Source: Metallyticus violacea (taxonomy: Eukaryota; Arthropoda; Insecta; Mantodea; Metallyticidae). Taken from it: 64,000 nucleotides of DNA. The DNA lies in assembly GCA_030762175.1 (NCBI GenBank), contig CM060833.1, positions 156,857,501 to 156,921,500 on the forward strand, written 5' to 3'. Below the pieces are notes generated by a model. It was given only the letters and a program-made list of their open reading frames with translations. It was not told the origin of the DNA and ran no database searches. The translations under genes and the position numbers were made by a program. This document shows positions 56,781 through 64,000 of this stretch, in pieces (positions within the stretch are counted from its first letter, which is position 1; each line of letters starts with the position of its first letter).

Positions 56781-57770
56781 ATCCGTACTAAAGGCGAGTT
56801 ACTGTTGAGGAAATTGTCATATAATTCAACATCAGTTGCGACTTATTATGACCTTTCATACGAATGAAAGAATGTAGCAGATGAGTCCCAAGGCAGCTAT
56901 CAGTTACAAGTGCGTGAAGCAAACGATTTTTCATGCTTGTAAAGGAGATGCTTTTCTCCATCGAATCCTGACAGGAAACCAGTCTTGGGTGCACCATTGT
57001 GAACCATAGTAGAGGTAGAGAACAGTGTCTCTATACCTATGTCTCTAAGGGAACACATCCGGGAGGAAGGGATGAGGTAGAGGATCCGCCAGGCGGAGGC
57101 ACGTAGGCAGGGTCTGTAATGTTTCCGCAGATGGTAAAACTCTCACGCGGAATCATTCCGGTTTCCCGAGGTCCCCCAGACAGCACTCGCCAATTGCCCG
57201 CAATCGCCTAATGTTTCCAACCCTTTAACTGCTACTATGGAACGAAATGAGATGAAAATGGAGAGCTGAAAATTGGTGGAAAATAAAAAGCCTTCCCAGC
57301 ATTCGCCTAAGTGACAACCTCTTCAAACCCAGTCTCAAACGTTGCTACGTAAGTAAGAGACAGTGGCGGCGGGGATGAACTTGCGCTGGGAAAGTCATGT
57401 TTTGATCTTCTGGGATATCAATTACATTTCATTGGTGAACGTGGTCATCCGAGATAGAATGGCGTGCTGGTGCACAAGTTGAACCCCACAATTTCTCTCA
57501 AGTAAAATTTTTGCTGCATTATGACGACGCCCACGCCCTACGCTTGCGATGCACTATGTCTGATTTTCAGTTGTTGAAACACCCGCCGTACAGACCGAAT
57601 CTGAAGCCATTTGATGTTCATTTCTTTGGACTTTGTGGGTCAGAGGTTTGCAGATGACCAGTGCAAAAATGGTTAATATAACCACACCAAAAATCATGTT
57701 TGAGGGCGTCCATAAGGTGGTTAGGTGGACAAGTATCTTGCCACAGGTAACTTAGTCAAAAAATAGGAAG
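56781..57770 (+). pseudogene. Mariner relic interrupted by a SINE-E
   Basis: The plus strand gives, in mariner order, RVTVEEIV and FNISCD (helix-turn-helix), VPRQLS, FLHRILTGNQSWVHHCEP (the TGDETWVHHYEP motif with its first catalytic Asp changed), then an unrelated block at about 57015-57370. It resumes with GKVMF, FLLHYDDAHALRLRCTMSDF with QLLKHPPYRPNLKPFDVHFF (HDNARPH...PYSPDLAPSDFHLF) and EGVHKVVRWTSI (the C-terminal RW.KC region). Many stops are present. It belongs to a different mariner subfamily from the 27.9- and 44.8-kb copies. Confidence 0.75.
57015..57370 (-). repeat. SINE-E-like insertion in mariner relic
   Basis: It shares AACGAAATGAGATGAAAA and CCCAGCATTCGCCTAAGTGA with the copy at the right edge of the window. 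It occupies the gap between WVHHCEP and GKVM of the mariner reading, so it inserted there. Its limits are approximate. Confidence 0.55.
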
Positions 57771-58210
57771 GTGCATTTCCTTATAACCTCGTACCAAAAA
57801 TTAGAAAATACATGCTATTTAATGATTTTCTCACATATTATAGGAAACTAAATACCATTATTATTTTTGAAATCAGCTATTTTATACGGAGATATGGACG
57901 TTTTCGTTTTGGGGGTAGAAGGGGAGGTAATTGTATGGTTTAATTTATTGCTAACAATTCTTTATGTAACTCCTATCTTTTTGTAGTACTGTTTGCCTGC
58001 ATCAAAGTGTTTAAAATTTCCAATTCATCAGTTTTCCTTTGATGTTTCGGATTAAAATTACAGGCAGTAAAGTAAAACGACACCGTTATACGTTATATTG
58101 ATATTCTGTTATCGAACCGTATACCTATGTAAAGAAAGAACATTCCTGATATGCTGCCAATTAACAAACTGCAATATTATAAACGGAAGACAGCTGAATA
58201 TCCGTAAGCC

Positions 58211-58241
<31 letters not shown>

Positions 58242-58462
58242 TACGGAATATTTCTTATTCCACCTCTAAATGCATTACCATGAGCTGCGCGAACTTATAG
58301 TTATGTAACAATTATCTAAGTTTCACCGTCTAACTTTTAAAATAAAAGTGTTCTAAACCGTTCGTTATATTCAATAATAACGTTTTATTATTTTTGCTAG
58401 TTTTAATATAAAATGAGCAAAATAAAGATTGTATAAATGTATCTATTCACGACTGCTATTGA
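57771..58462. other. Unassigned AT-rich stretch
   Basis: A T-run of 26 lies at 58211-58236. Nothing else was recognised. Confidence 0.5.
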
Positions 58463-58735
58463 CTGCTACGGGTGACCGAGGTCGTTAAGGCGCGGACTCG
58501 TGAGCGGGAGGTCAGGGGTTCGAATCCTACCAGGACCGTCCTCCCTGATTGAGGTTTTTTCCAGGTTTTCCTCAGTCGTCATAAATGGCAAATGCCGGGG
58601 AGGTACCCTGAACTTAGGCCTGAAACGTTTCCTTCCTTTAAAAACAATACTTACTCAATATATAATTTTATTTCATGTATCATCAGTGTCCACCGCCTGT
58701 AGTGCCTCAGTAGTAAAATCCGGCGTTAAAACACT
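58463..58735 (+). repeat. SINE-B copy
   Basis: Full length. The head GCTACGGGTGACCGAGGTCG has an intact B-box (GGTTCGAATCC), and the end is CCGGCGTTAAAACAC. Confidence 0.92.
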
Positions 58736-59591
58736 TCACGATTACTAAGCAGGGTTTAATTCTGTATGGTTACCACTACACCACCCTGACCCTCCCCCCC
58801 CAAACGAATGTGCGAAGGTTCAAAGGTACCTTCTGTACTGCATTATTTATTGAATAACCCTCCTACCAAGGTACTTAAGTGATCAAAAGAAATAGGAAAG
58901 AAAGGAAAAATAAATTAATTAGCAACAACATAATAATATAAACTTAAGTCCCGTAACTAAAGGCTTATGAACAAGACGACACTTTTCTGTTTCTACAGAG
59001 ATGATGAAAACAATGGTGCGGAAACGCTGATAACGCTTTTTCAATTCTTGCCCTAAACAAAGATTTGAATTTGCCTAATTCAGCGTTTGGCCACCACCCG
59101 TCTAGCGCTGCGACAGTTTCCAAACTGGAGCACCTCTTGAAGATAACAAACACATTATCTCCTCTAAGCTCCAATATTATGTACGTACGTAATAAACTGT
59201 GAAGGGGAGAAAAAGGGCACCTGTTGCGCGTTTCGCTGCCCTCCAGCGAAAACAACTTCACTGCACTGGATATTTACGAGTTGTGACGCATGCGCTCCTG
59301 TTTGGTCATTAATAGACCGGAAGTGATGTTGCGATTCACTGCCTCCTGAAAAAGAGAGAATTTCATTGCGCTTGGTCGAAGGTGACTAGAAGGGGGTAAG
59401 ATAAATGTAAATAACTTTAAGATTTAATATATTATTACTTCGTACTAAGTCGGAGGTTCAGCTTCTTGATTTAGTTTCAGTCTCCAACCGAATGTGTGTG
59501 TGTGCGTTAAGGTGCCTTTAACAGAACAACAGCACGCAAACTGGTTTCTTGAAGAACAGACAAATTTAATGAGTCTCCGGCGAGTATATCT
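58736..59591. other. Unassigned; SINE-A head scrap
   Basis: 58764-58793 (TATGGTTACCACTACACCACC) is a detached minus-strand SINE-A head. The 98-codon minus-strand frame at 58965-59261 is not recognised. Confidence 0.4.
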
Positions 59592-59601
59592 CCCACAATA
59601 C

Positions 59602-59910
59602 GTCGGTCCTGGTGGTGTAGTGGTTACCATATCTTGCCTCCTAAACCCAAGATCGCGGGTTCGAACTCGGCCAGGACCGATGGATTTTTTCGGGCGTAAA
59701 AATCGTCAGTGTGCCTTCCTTCGGAAAGGAAGTAAAGCCGTGGGTCCCGTGTCGTACATTTGCGGCACGAAAAAGAACCTCAAGCCTGAAAGAGAGGCCT
59801 CTGAGCAAAATTTGTCGGCCGTTTCACGCCCTGAGTTGAATGGGACGCTGATGACCTGAGATGTTAAAGAGCGTCCATAAATAAATAAATCAATCAATCA
59901 ATCAATCAAT
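59602..59910 (+). repeat. SINE-A copy, full length, near consensus
   Basis: A complete head, body and (AAAT)(CAAT)n tail. Flanking CCCACAATAC (59592-59601) and CCCACTATAC (59911-59920) form a TSD with one mismatch. Hairpin at 59748-59769. Confidence 0.95.
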
Positions 59911-60002
59911 CCCACTATACAATGCTTTCCGTCTGTAAGCCTATTTAGGATGAAGAACTGTAACATAAATAAGGAAGAGTTTTCCATAAAGTTTTTTTTA
60001 TT

Positions 60003-60580
60003 AGTGTTTAACGCCCGTTTTTACTACTGAGGCACCACAGGCGCTGACACTGATGATACATGAGATGAAATGATATATTGGGAAAGGATTTTTTTTTAAG
60101 GAAGGAAACGTTCCAGGCCTAAGTTTAGGGTACCTCCCCGGCATTTGCCATTTATGAGGACTGAGGAAAATCTGGAAAAAACCTCAGTCAGGGAGGACGG
60201 TCCTGACGGAATTCGTCGGTCTTGGTGGTGTAGTGGTAAACATGCTTGCCTTCTAAACCCAAGATGCGGGTTCGAACCTGGCCAGAATCGATAGATTTTT
60301 TCGAGGCGTAAAATTCCTAAGTATGTCTTCCTTCGGAAGGGAAGTAAAGCCATGGGTACCGTGTCGTACATTTACGGCACGATAAAGAACCTCAAGCCTG
60401 AAAAAAGAAACCTCTGAGCAAAATTTGTCGGCCGTTTCACGTCCTGATTTGAATGGGACGCTGATGACCTGAGATGTTAAAGAAAGTCAGTAAATAATCA
60501 AATCAACAACTGACGGGATTCGTACCCTAGACCTCCCGCTCACGAGTCCGCGCCTTAAAGACCTCGGCCACCGGTGGCGG
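60003..60580 (-). repeat. SINE-B copy split by a SINE-A
   Basis: The left part, 60003-60215, runs from GTGTTTAACGCCCG to GGTCCTGACGG. The right part, 60510-60580, continues with GGGATTCGTACCCTAGACC and the CCACCGGTGGCGG head. Together they make one full SINE-B. Confidence 0.95.
60216..60509 (+). repeat. SINE-A copy nested in SINE-B
   Basis: A full SINE-A (TCGGTCTTGGTGGTGTAGTGG to AATCAAATCAACAA). CTGACGGAATTCG at 60203-60215 and CTGACGGGATTCG at 60510-60522 form a 13-bp TSD made of SINE-B sequence. Confidence 0.96.
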
Positions 60581-61438
60581 TTTTTCCATAAAGTGGCAAA
60601 GTATTACATGATATTGTTTAAAATAAAGCGTTGTTTTGATAGGAATAATGATCAAATATCATGGAAGGCATTAATGTAACAATTAAATCGATTTATGTTA
60701 TGAATATTCGTTATTTATCGATAGTACTGTAGCATTTGCCTAGCTGTAGATAAAATCGTAGCGTTTGGTTGTAGCTCTTTGTGAAGGTCAAGTATTTGTG
60801 GGACTTACAGATTGTTAGCAGTTGCTAATGTACTTTGTTTGGTAGGAGCATGGACACACAGGTAGTTCTGTAAATAGTTGGTCCGTTTTCTCTTTTCTGG
60901 AAAGTCCATTATCTGTCTGTTTGTTCTATTGATCAGCAAGCATTGCGATAGCGGGGCCACGAAAAACCATGGTAACAAATGGGTGACGAAATGGGCGAGC
61001 TGCTGGTTATCTGCGGGGACCCGCTGATATGCACATATTTGTGCAGCGAATTTCCTGCTTTGAGTGTGACAGCGTTGATCATTGTACGACAGACCCAGTG
61101 GAAAATCGAGGACTTTAGGCGTCCTCATGCTTGAACCTCGATGCTGGACTTTAGTCGCGTGGCTGCAAGTTCGCATTAAATATGTGTATATCATTTAACT
61201 GGGATTTTCCCGGCGAAATGTTATGGCTGTTTGCCAGGTTACATGTGAACACACATGGCGTTAAGATCTCTCACGATTCCGGAGTAGCCTGCAAGGCGTG
61301 ACCGCTCGTCCCGTGGGGTTGTGTTGCTCAGAAAGCATACTTTCTACTCTGTCCGTTACTTTGGTGATGGAACACTAAGCTATTATTAGGGGACAAAAGT
61401 GGTCAACATTGAAATGGAATTTTTCTGGTGTATTTCAG
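60581..61438. other. Unassigned stretch upstream of candidate exon
   Basis: The 129-codon minus-strand frame (60805-61194) is unrecognised. It ends in TTTTTCTGGTGTATTTCAG, a good acceptor. Confidence 0.4.
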
Positions 61439-61490
61439 GAGAACGTGCCCACCCCGGAGCCTGATGTCGCGGAGGACGAGCACTTTCCAG
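61439..61490 (+). CDS. Candidate short internal exon (52 nt)
   Basis: It is bounded by TTTTCTGGTGTATTTCAG and CCAG|GTATGC. The 52-nt stretch is markedly GC-rich against an AT-rich background and reads ENVPTPEPDVAEDEHFP plus one base (phase 0 to 1). The acidic, proline-containing peptide is typical of a linker or cassette exon. One other frame is open (RTCPPRSLMSRRTSTFQ) and looks less natural. This is the best coding candidate in the window, but no gene was recognised and the host gene would extend outside it. Confidence 0.45.
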
Positions 61491-61753
61491 GTATGCCAAC
61501 ATTCCTTACAGTTACATTGCTCTAGTTTATTGCCTCCTGTACTCCACACAGTCGGCGCTGTTATGTGATATTTATGCTCTTAGGTGGAATAAAAATAGAC
61601 ATAGAGGTGATTTTTCCCCCCAATACTTTAAAACAATGTTCACATTATATCTGATTCTAACATCCCAGCTTAGAAAAACTGCTGTGGGCTTTCCTTAAAG
61701 CATATTTTATAAAATTAACAATGTTATATTCAAAGATTAAATAATAATAATTA
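61491..61753. other. Putative intron sequence after candidate exon
   Basis: AT-rich, no feature. Confidence 0.35.
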
Positions 61754-62036
61754 TTATTTAAGGATTCTATTTAACATCTCTGGTCATTAGCATCCCATTC
61801 AATTCAGGACGTGAAATGGCCGATAAATTTTGCTCAGAGATCTCTTCTTTCAGGCTTAAGGTTCTTTACGTGCCGTAAATCTACGACACAAGACCCACGG
61901 CTTTACTTCTTTCTGAAGGAAGCCATACTTATAATGTTCAAGCCCTAAAATATCCATCGATCCTGACTGCGTTTGAACTTGCGACCTTGGGTATATGAAG
62001 CCAAATATAGTTATCACTACACCACCAGGACCGACT
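61754..62036 (-). repeat. SINE-A copy, diverged
   Basis: Full length but with many substitutions. The tail side is TTTAAGGATTCTATTTAACA and the head ACACCACCAGGACCGA. ATTCAAAG lies at 61728-61735 and 62039-62046, a possible TSD. Confidence 0.9.
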
Positions 62037-62046
62037 GGATTCAAAG

Positions 62047-62518
62047 GAGAGCGTATTTGTTTTTGCTCCGTTTCCATTGAATGTCGCGCGCGATCAAATT
62101 TTACATACTTGGTTTCCTTTTATAATATATGCAATCTGTATATTCTATTATACGCAAACGGAAGTAAAATCTACTAATTGCTGGGAATAAGCAAATTAAA
62201 ATAAACAGATCAAACAGATTTAGAACCAACTTTATGCACGCAAGATGCTTCCTAATAGTTTGTTTTTAACCTTAGGAGTTTATGGTCGTAATTTGGAGCA
62301 ATGCTTTAGATTTCAACAGAGTATAGCATTGGATGCTATATTCAGCACCAAGTCGTCTATCTAATGAGCGGATTATCCATGACACGTTAACGCGGAGAGT
62401 AGTTCCATATGGTCCCGAATAGCCCTCAACAAGAGTTCACGGTTAAACTCGCTGTAGCTGTTTAATAAAGCACTGTTTATTTGTACTTTTATAGTCATGA
62501 AGTCACCTTTATCACTCA
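62047..62518. other. Unassigned stretch
   Basis: Nothing was recognised. Confidence 0.4.
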
Positions 62519-62935
62519 AAGGCTGCATGCTTCATTTTCTATAAATTTCTGGTATCTGCAAAGGAAATTACTCATTACTTTCCTTAGTTCTTCTTCAAGC
62601 CCTGTTTTTCCATAGCACCATGTGGGCTTTCGGCTTACCGCGACGACCGCTGCGTCTTCTACCTCCATCACGTGATATAGGCAAAGTACAGCATTGCAGG
62701 GGGGTATGTGATCAGCACACCGTATCCCGCCGGTCGCTATATCGCGGCTTACTAGATCGCAGATCGCCACCTCTCCATCAGGCAGCTTTCCAATTGTCCT
62801 CACGAGGCTGAGTGGACCCCGTTCGACCTTTCTGACTTAGAAAAAATCCTAAGCAGGTACCGGATATCGAACCTGGACCTCCAGGTCAGTAGTCAACAAC
62901 GCTAATCACTAGACCACAGAATTGGTCATTTTTCT
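62519..62935 (-). repeat. SINE-D copy (fourth tRNA-derived family)
   Basis: On the minus strand the head has TGTGGTCTAGTGATTAGCG (A-box) and CAGGTTCGATATCCGG (B-box), like a Glu/Asp-type tRNA. The body, GGTCCACTCAGCCTCGTGAG then GAGAGGTGGCGATCTG, resembles an insect SINE body I know from other arthropods (GTCCAC.CAGCCTCGTGAGG). The 95-codon frame at 62516-62803 is a translation of this body, not a gene. Confidence 0.7.
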
Positions 62936-63256
62936 TAGTTATCTTTAATAAATTAAATTAATTTCTTGATGGGTGTTAGTCTGCAGTTTGTCCAAGGCGT
63001 GTGAAGTTGTCCTGTACGCTTTATCTTCTAATGTTCCTTAGAGATAATAATTGAAAGTGGTTAAATAAATCTGTGCTACTGATAACCTTCTCGCAAATTC
63101 CTGCAGAGGAAAATTAGTTGTATGTGCCATCTCAAGACCTGCTGGAATTAGGTTCCCTCCTAAGTTAATTCAGCGAGAAATTGTTGCAAAATTGTTTGCA
63201 CATACCTGAGATTGTTTCCTTGGAAATTATTCCGTCTTTGCCAACTGCACACCATT

Positions 63257-63302
<46 letters not shown>

Positions 63303-63640
63303 TTTGTAGCAAATGGTAAATTTATTGTAGATCCGAGAGAGAGGTTTGTTGGAATTGCAATATCGGAAGTTTTGGGAATTAATACTTCCCTCTAAGTGAA
63401 AGCAACCAGAACGAGGTTAGAATAAATTTCTGTACTTGAGTAAAAATTTACTCACAAAACCCACTTCTGGCTATAGAATGCGTTTTAAGTTTTTGCACTG
63501 TAGTAATTTTATAGAGCAAGTGCCTTCTTAGTCGCTTACGTTTAATTCCCCCCTAGGTCAAGGCACATGGGATGCAATTACTCAGTGGATTGTTAGGGCG
63601 AAGGAGGATATTTCAGTACTTCAATTACGCTGAAAGGCTG
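62936..63640. other. Unassigned, with (TA)n
   Basis: A (TA)n array at 63259-63300; otherwise nothing was recognised. Confidence 0.55.
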
Positions 63641-63649
63641 GTCGTTTCT

Positions 63650-64000
63650 GCCTGCGCCACAGTTAGGGAGGGGGGATAAGGTGAGAGGAAACCCTGGGCG
63701 GTGAAACAGTGAGCGTAGACGGGGTTCCAAAATTGTTTCCGGATAGAATACTCCGATGCGAGCGAAGCTCCCTCCAAGGAGTTAAGAGCCCCTCTAAAGG
63801 GCTGCTTTCTCAGTAAACGCCAGGATAGAAACCTTTTCAAAGCGCAAGCCACCGTCACGCCTCTCTGACACTTTCGATCCTGTAACAGAATCAGCGAATG
63901 AAATGAGATGAAACGGATCCACCCCAGCATTCGCCTGGACGACCATTGGAAAACACGAAAAATTCAAAGGTCAGTTTGGGCGGCCCCAAAGGATTTAAAC
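63650..64000 (-). repeat. SINE-E copy, runs off the window
   Basis: 63890-64000 carries AATGAAATGAGATGAAACGG, CCCCAGCATTCGCCTGGACG and GGCGGCCCCAAAGGATTTAA. This matches the insect SINE layout (CCGGCATTTGCCTGGAG..., then a B-box like GGGATTTGAACC) on the minus strand. The head lies beyond base 64000. The leftmost part is assigned loosely. Confidence 0.6.

Noticed and set aside
59494..59859. 121-codon open frame
   Set aside because: It is the translation of a SINE-A (LLNPRSRVRTRPGPMDFFGR is the tRNA-like head); the same peptide recurs at every SINE-A in this phase.
62516..62803. 95-codon open frame on the minus strand
   Set aside because: It lies entirely in the SINE-D body.
63259..63300. 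CRISPR-like or satellite arrays
   Set aside because: All short-period arrays in the window are simple microsatellites; no spaced direct repeats of CRISPR type were seen.

Overview
This window looks like non-coding, transposon-crowded DNA from an arthropod, probably an insect with a large genome. The evidence is AT-rich sequence with many microsatellites, dozens of tRNA-derived SINEs, and many broken Tc1/mariner-type transposases of the kinds common in insects. No complete protein-coding gene, rRNA gene, functional tRNA gene, CRISPR array or operon is visible. Nearly every ORF over 60 codons is the translation of a SINE or transposon relic, or has no recognisable content. A cockroach/termite/stick-insect-like source would fit, but that is only an inference.

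Repeats. Two SINE families dominate, with about 35 copies by my count. SINE-A (about 290 bp) has a tRNA-like head and a tail ending in a 'TTAAAGAGCGTCC + AAATAAATCAATC' motif. SINE-B (about 270 bp) has a Ser/Leu-type tRNA head and a tail ending 'GGGCGTTAAACAC'. Several copies keep clear 9-20 bp target-site duplications (TSDs). Rarer tRNA-headed families are SINE-C (49.4-49.7 kb, and inside the 12.5-14.0 kb palindrome), SINE-D (62.5-62.9 kb) and SINE-E (inside a mariner at 57.0-57.4 kb, and at the right edge).

DNA transposons. One mariner family has the inverted repeat AGGTCCATAAGTTTCC. It has a near full-length copy with TA duplication (27901-29177), a second complete but decayed copy (44773-45980) and a 5' fragment (137-600). 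Older mariner relics lie at 16.9-17.4, 22.9-23.1, 37.5-38.2 and 56.8-57.8 kb. A second Tc1-like family, with the C-terminal signature WIGRRGPIEF, has three internally deleted copies (2.1, 25.6 and 35.5 kb). Other relics of related transposases lie at 4.4-5.1, 7.5-8.0 and 50.6-51.3 kb. Insertions are nested: SINE-A in SINE-B (60.2 kb), SINE-B in mariner (37.7 kb) and SINE-E in mariner (57 kb).

Possible gene content. A few short open stretches with good splice signals could be exons of a gene with very long introns: 24050-24175, 32828-32974, 40290-40430 and 61439-61490 on +, and 38832-38997 on -. The 24049/24050 junction is a polypyrimidine tract followed by CAG directly abutting GTAAGA, which is the form of a recursive (ratcheting) splice site. 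None of these is recognised as a known protein.

The most unusual structure is a ~1.49-kb palindrome at 12513-14003. Its ~700-bp diverged arms each carry a tRNA-like pol III promoter pointing toward the centre.
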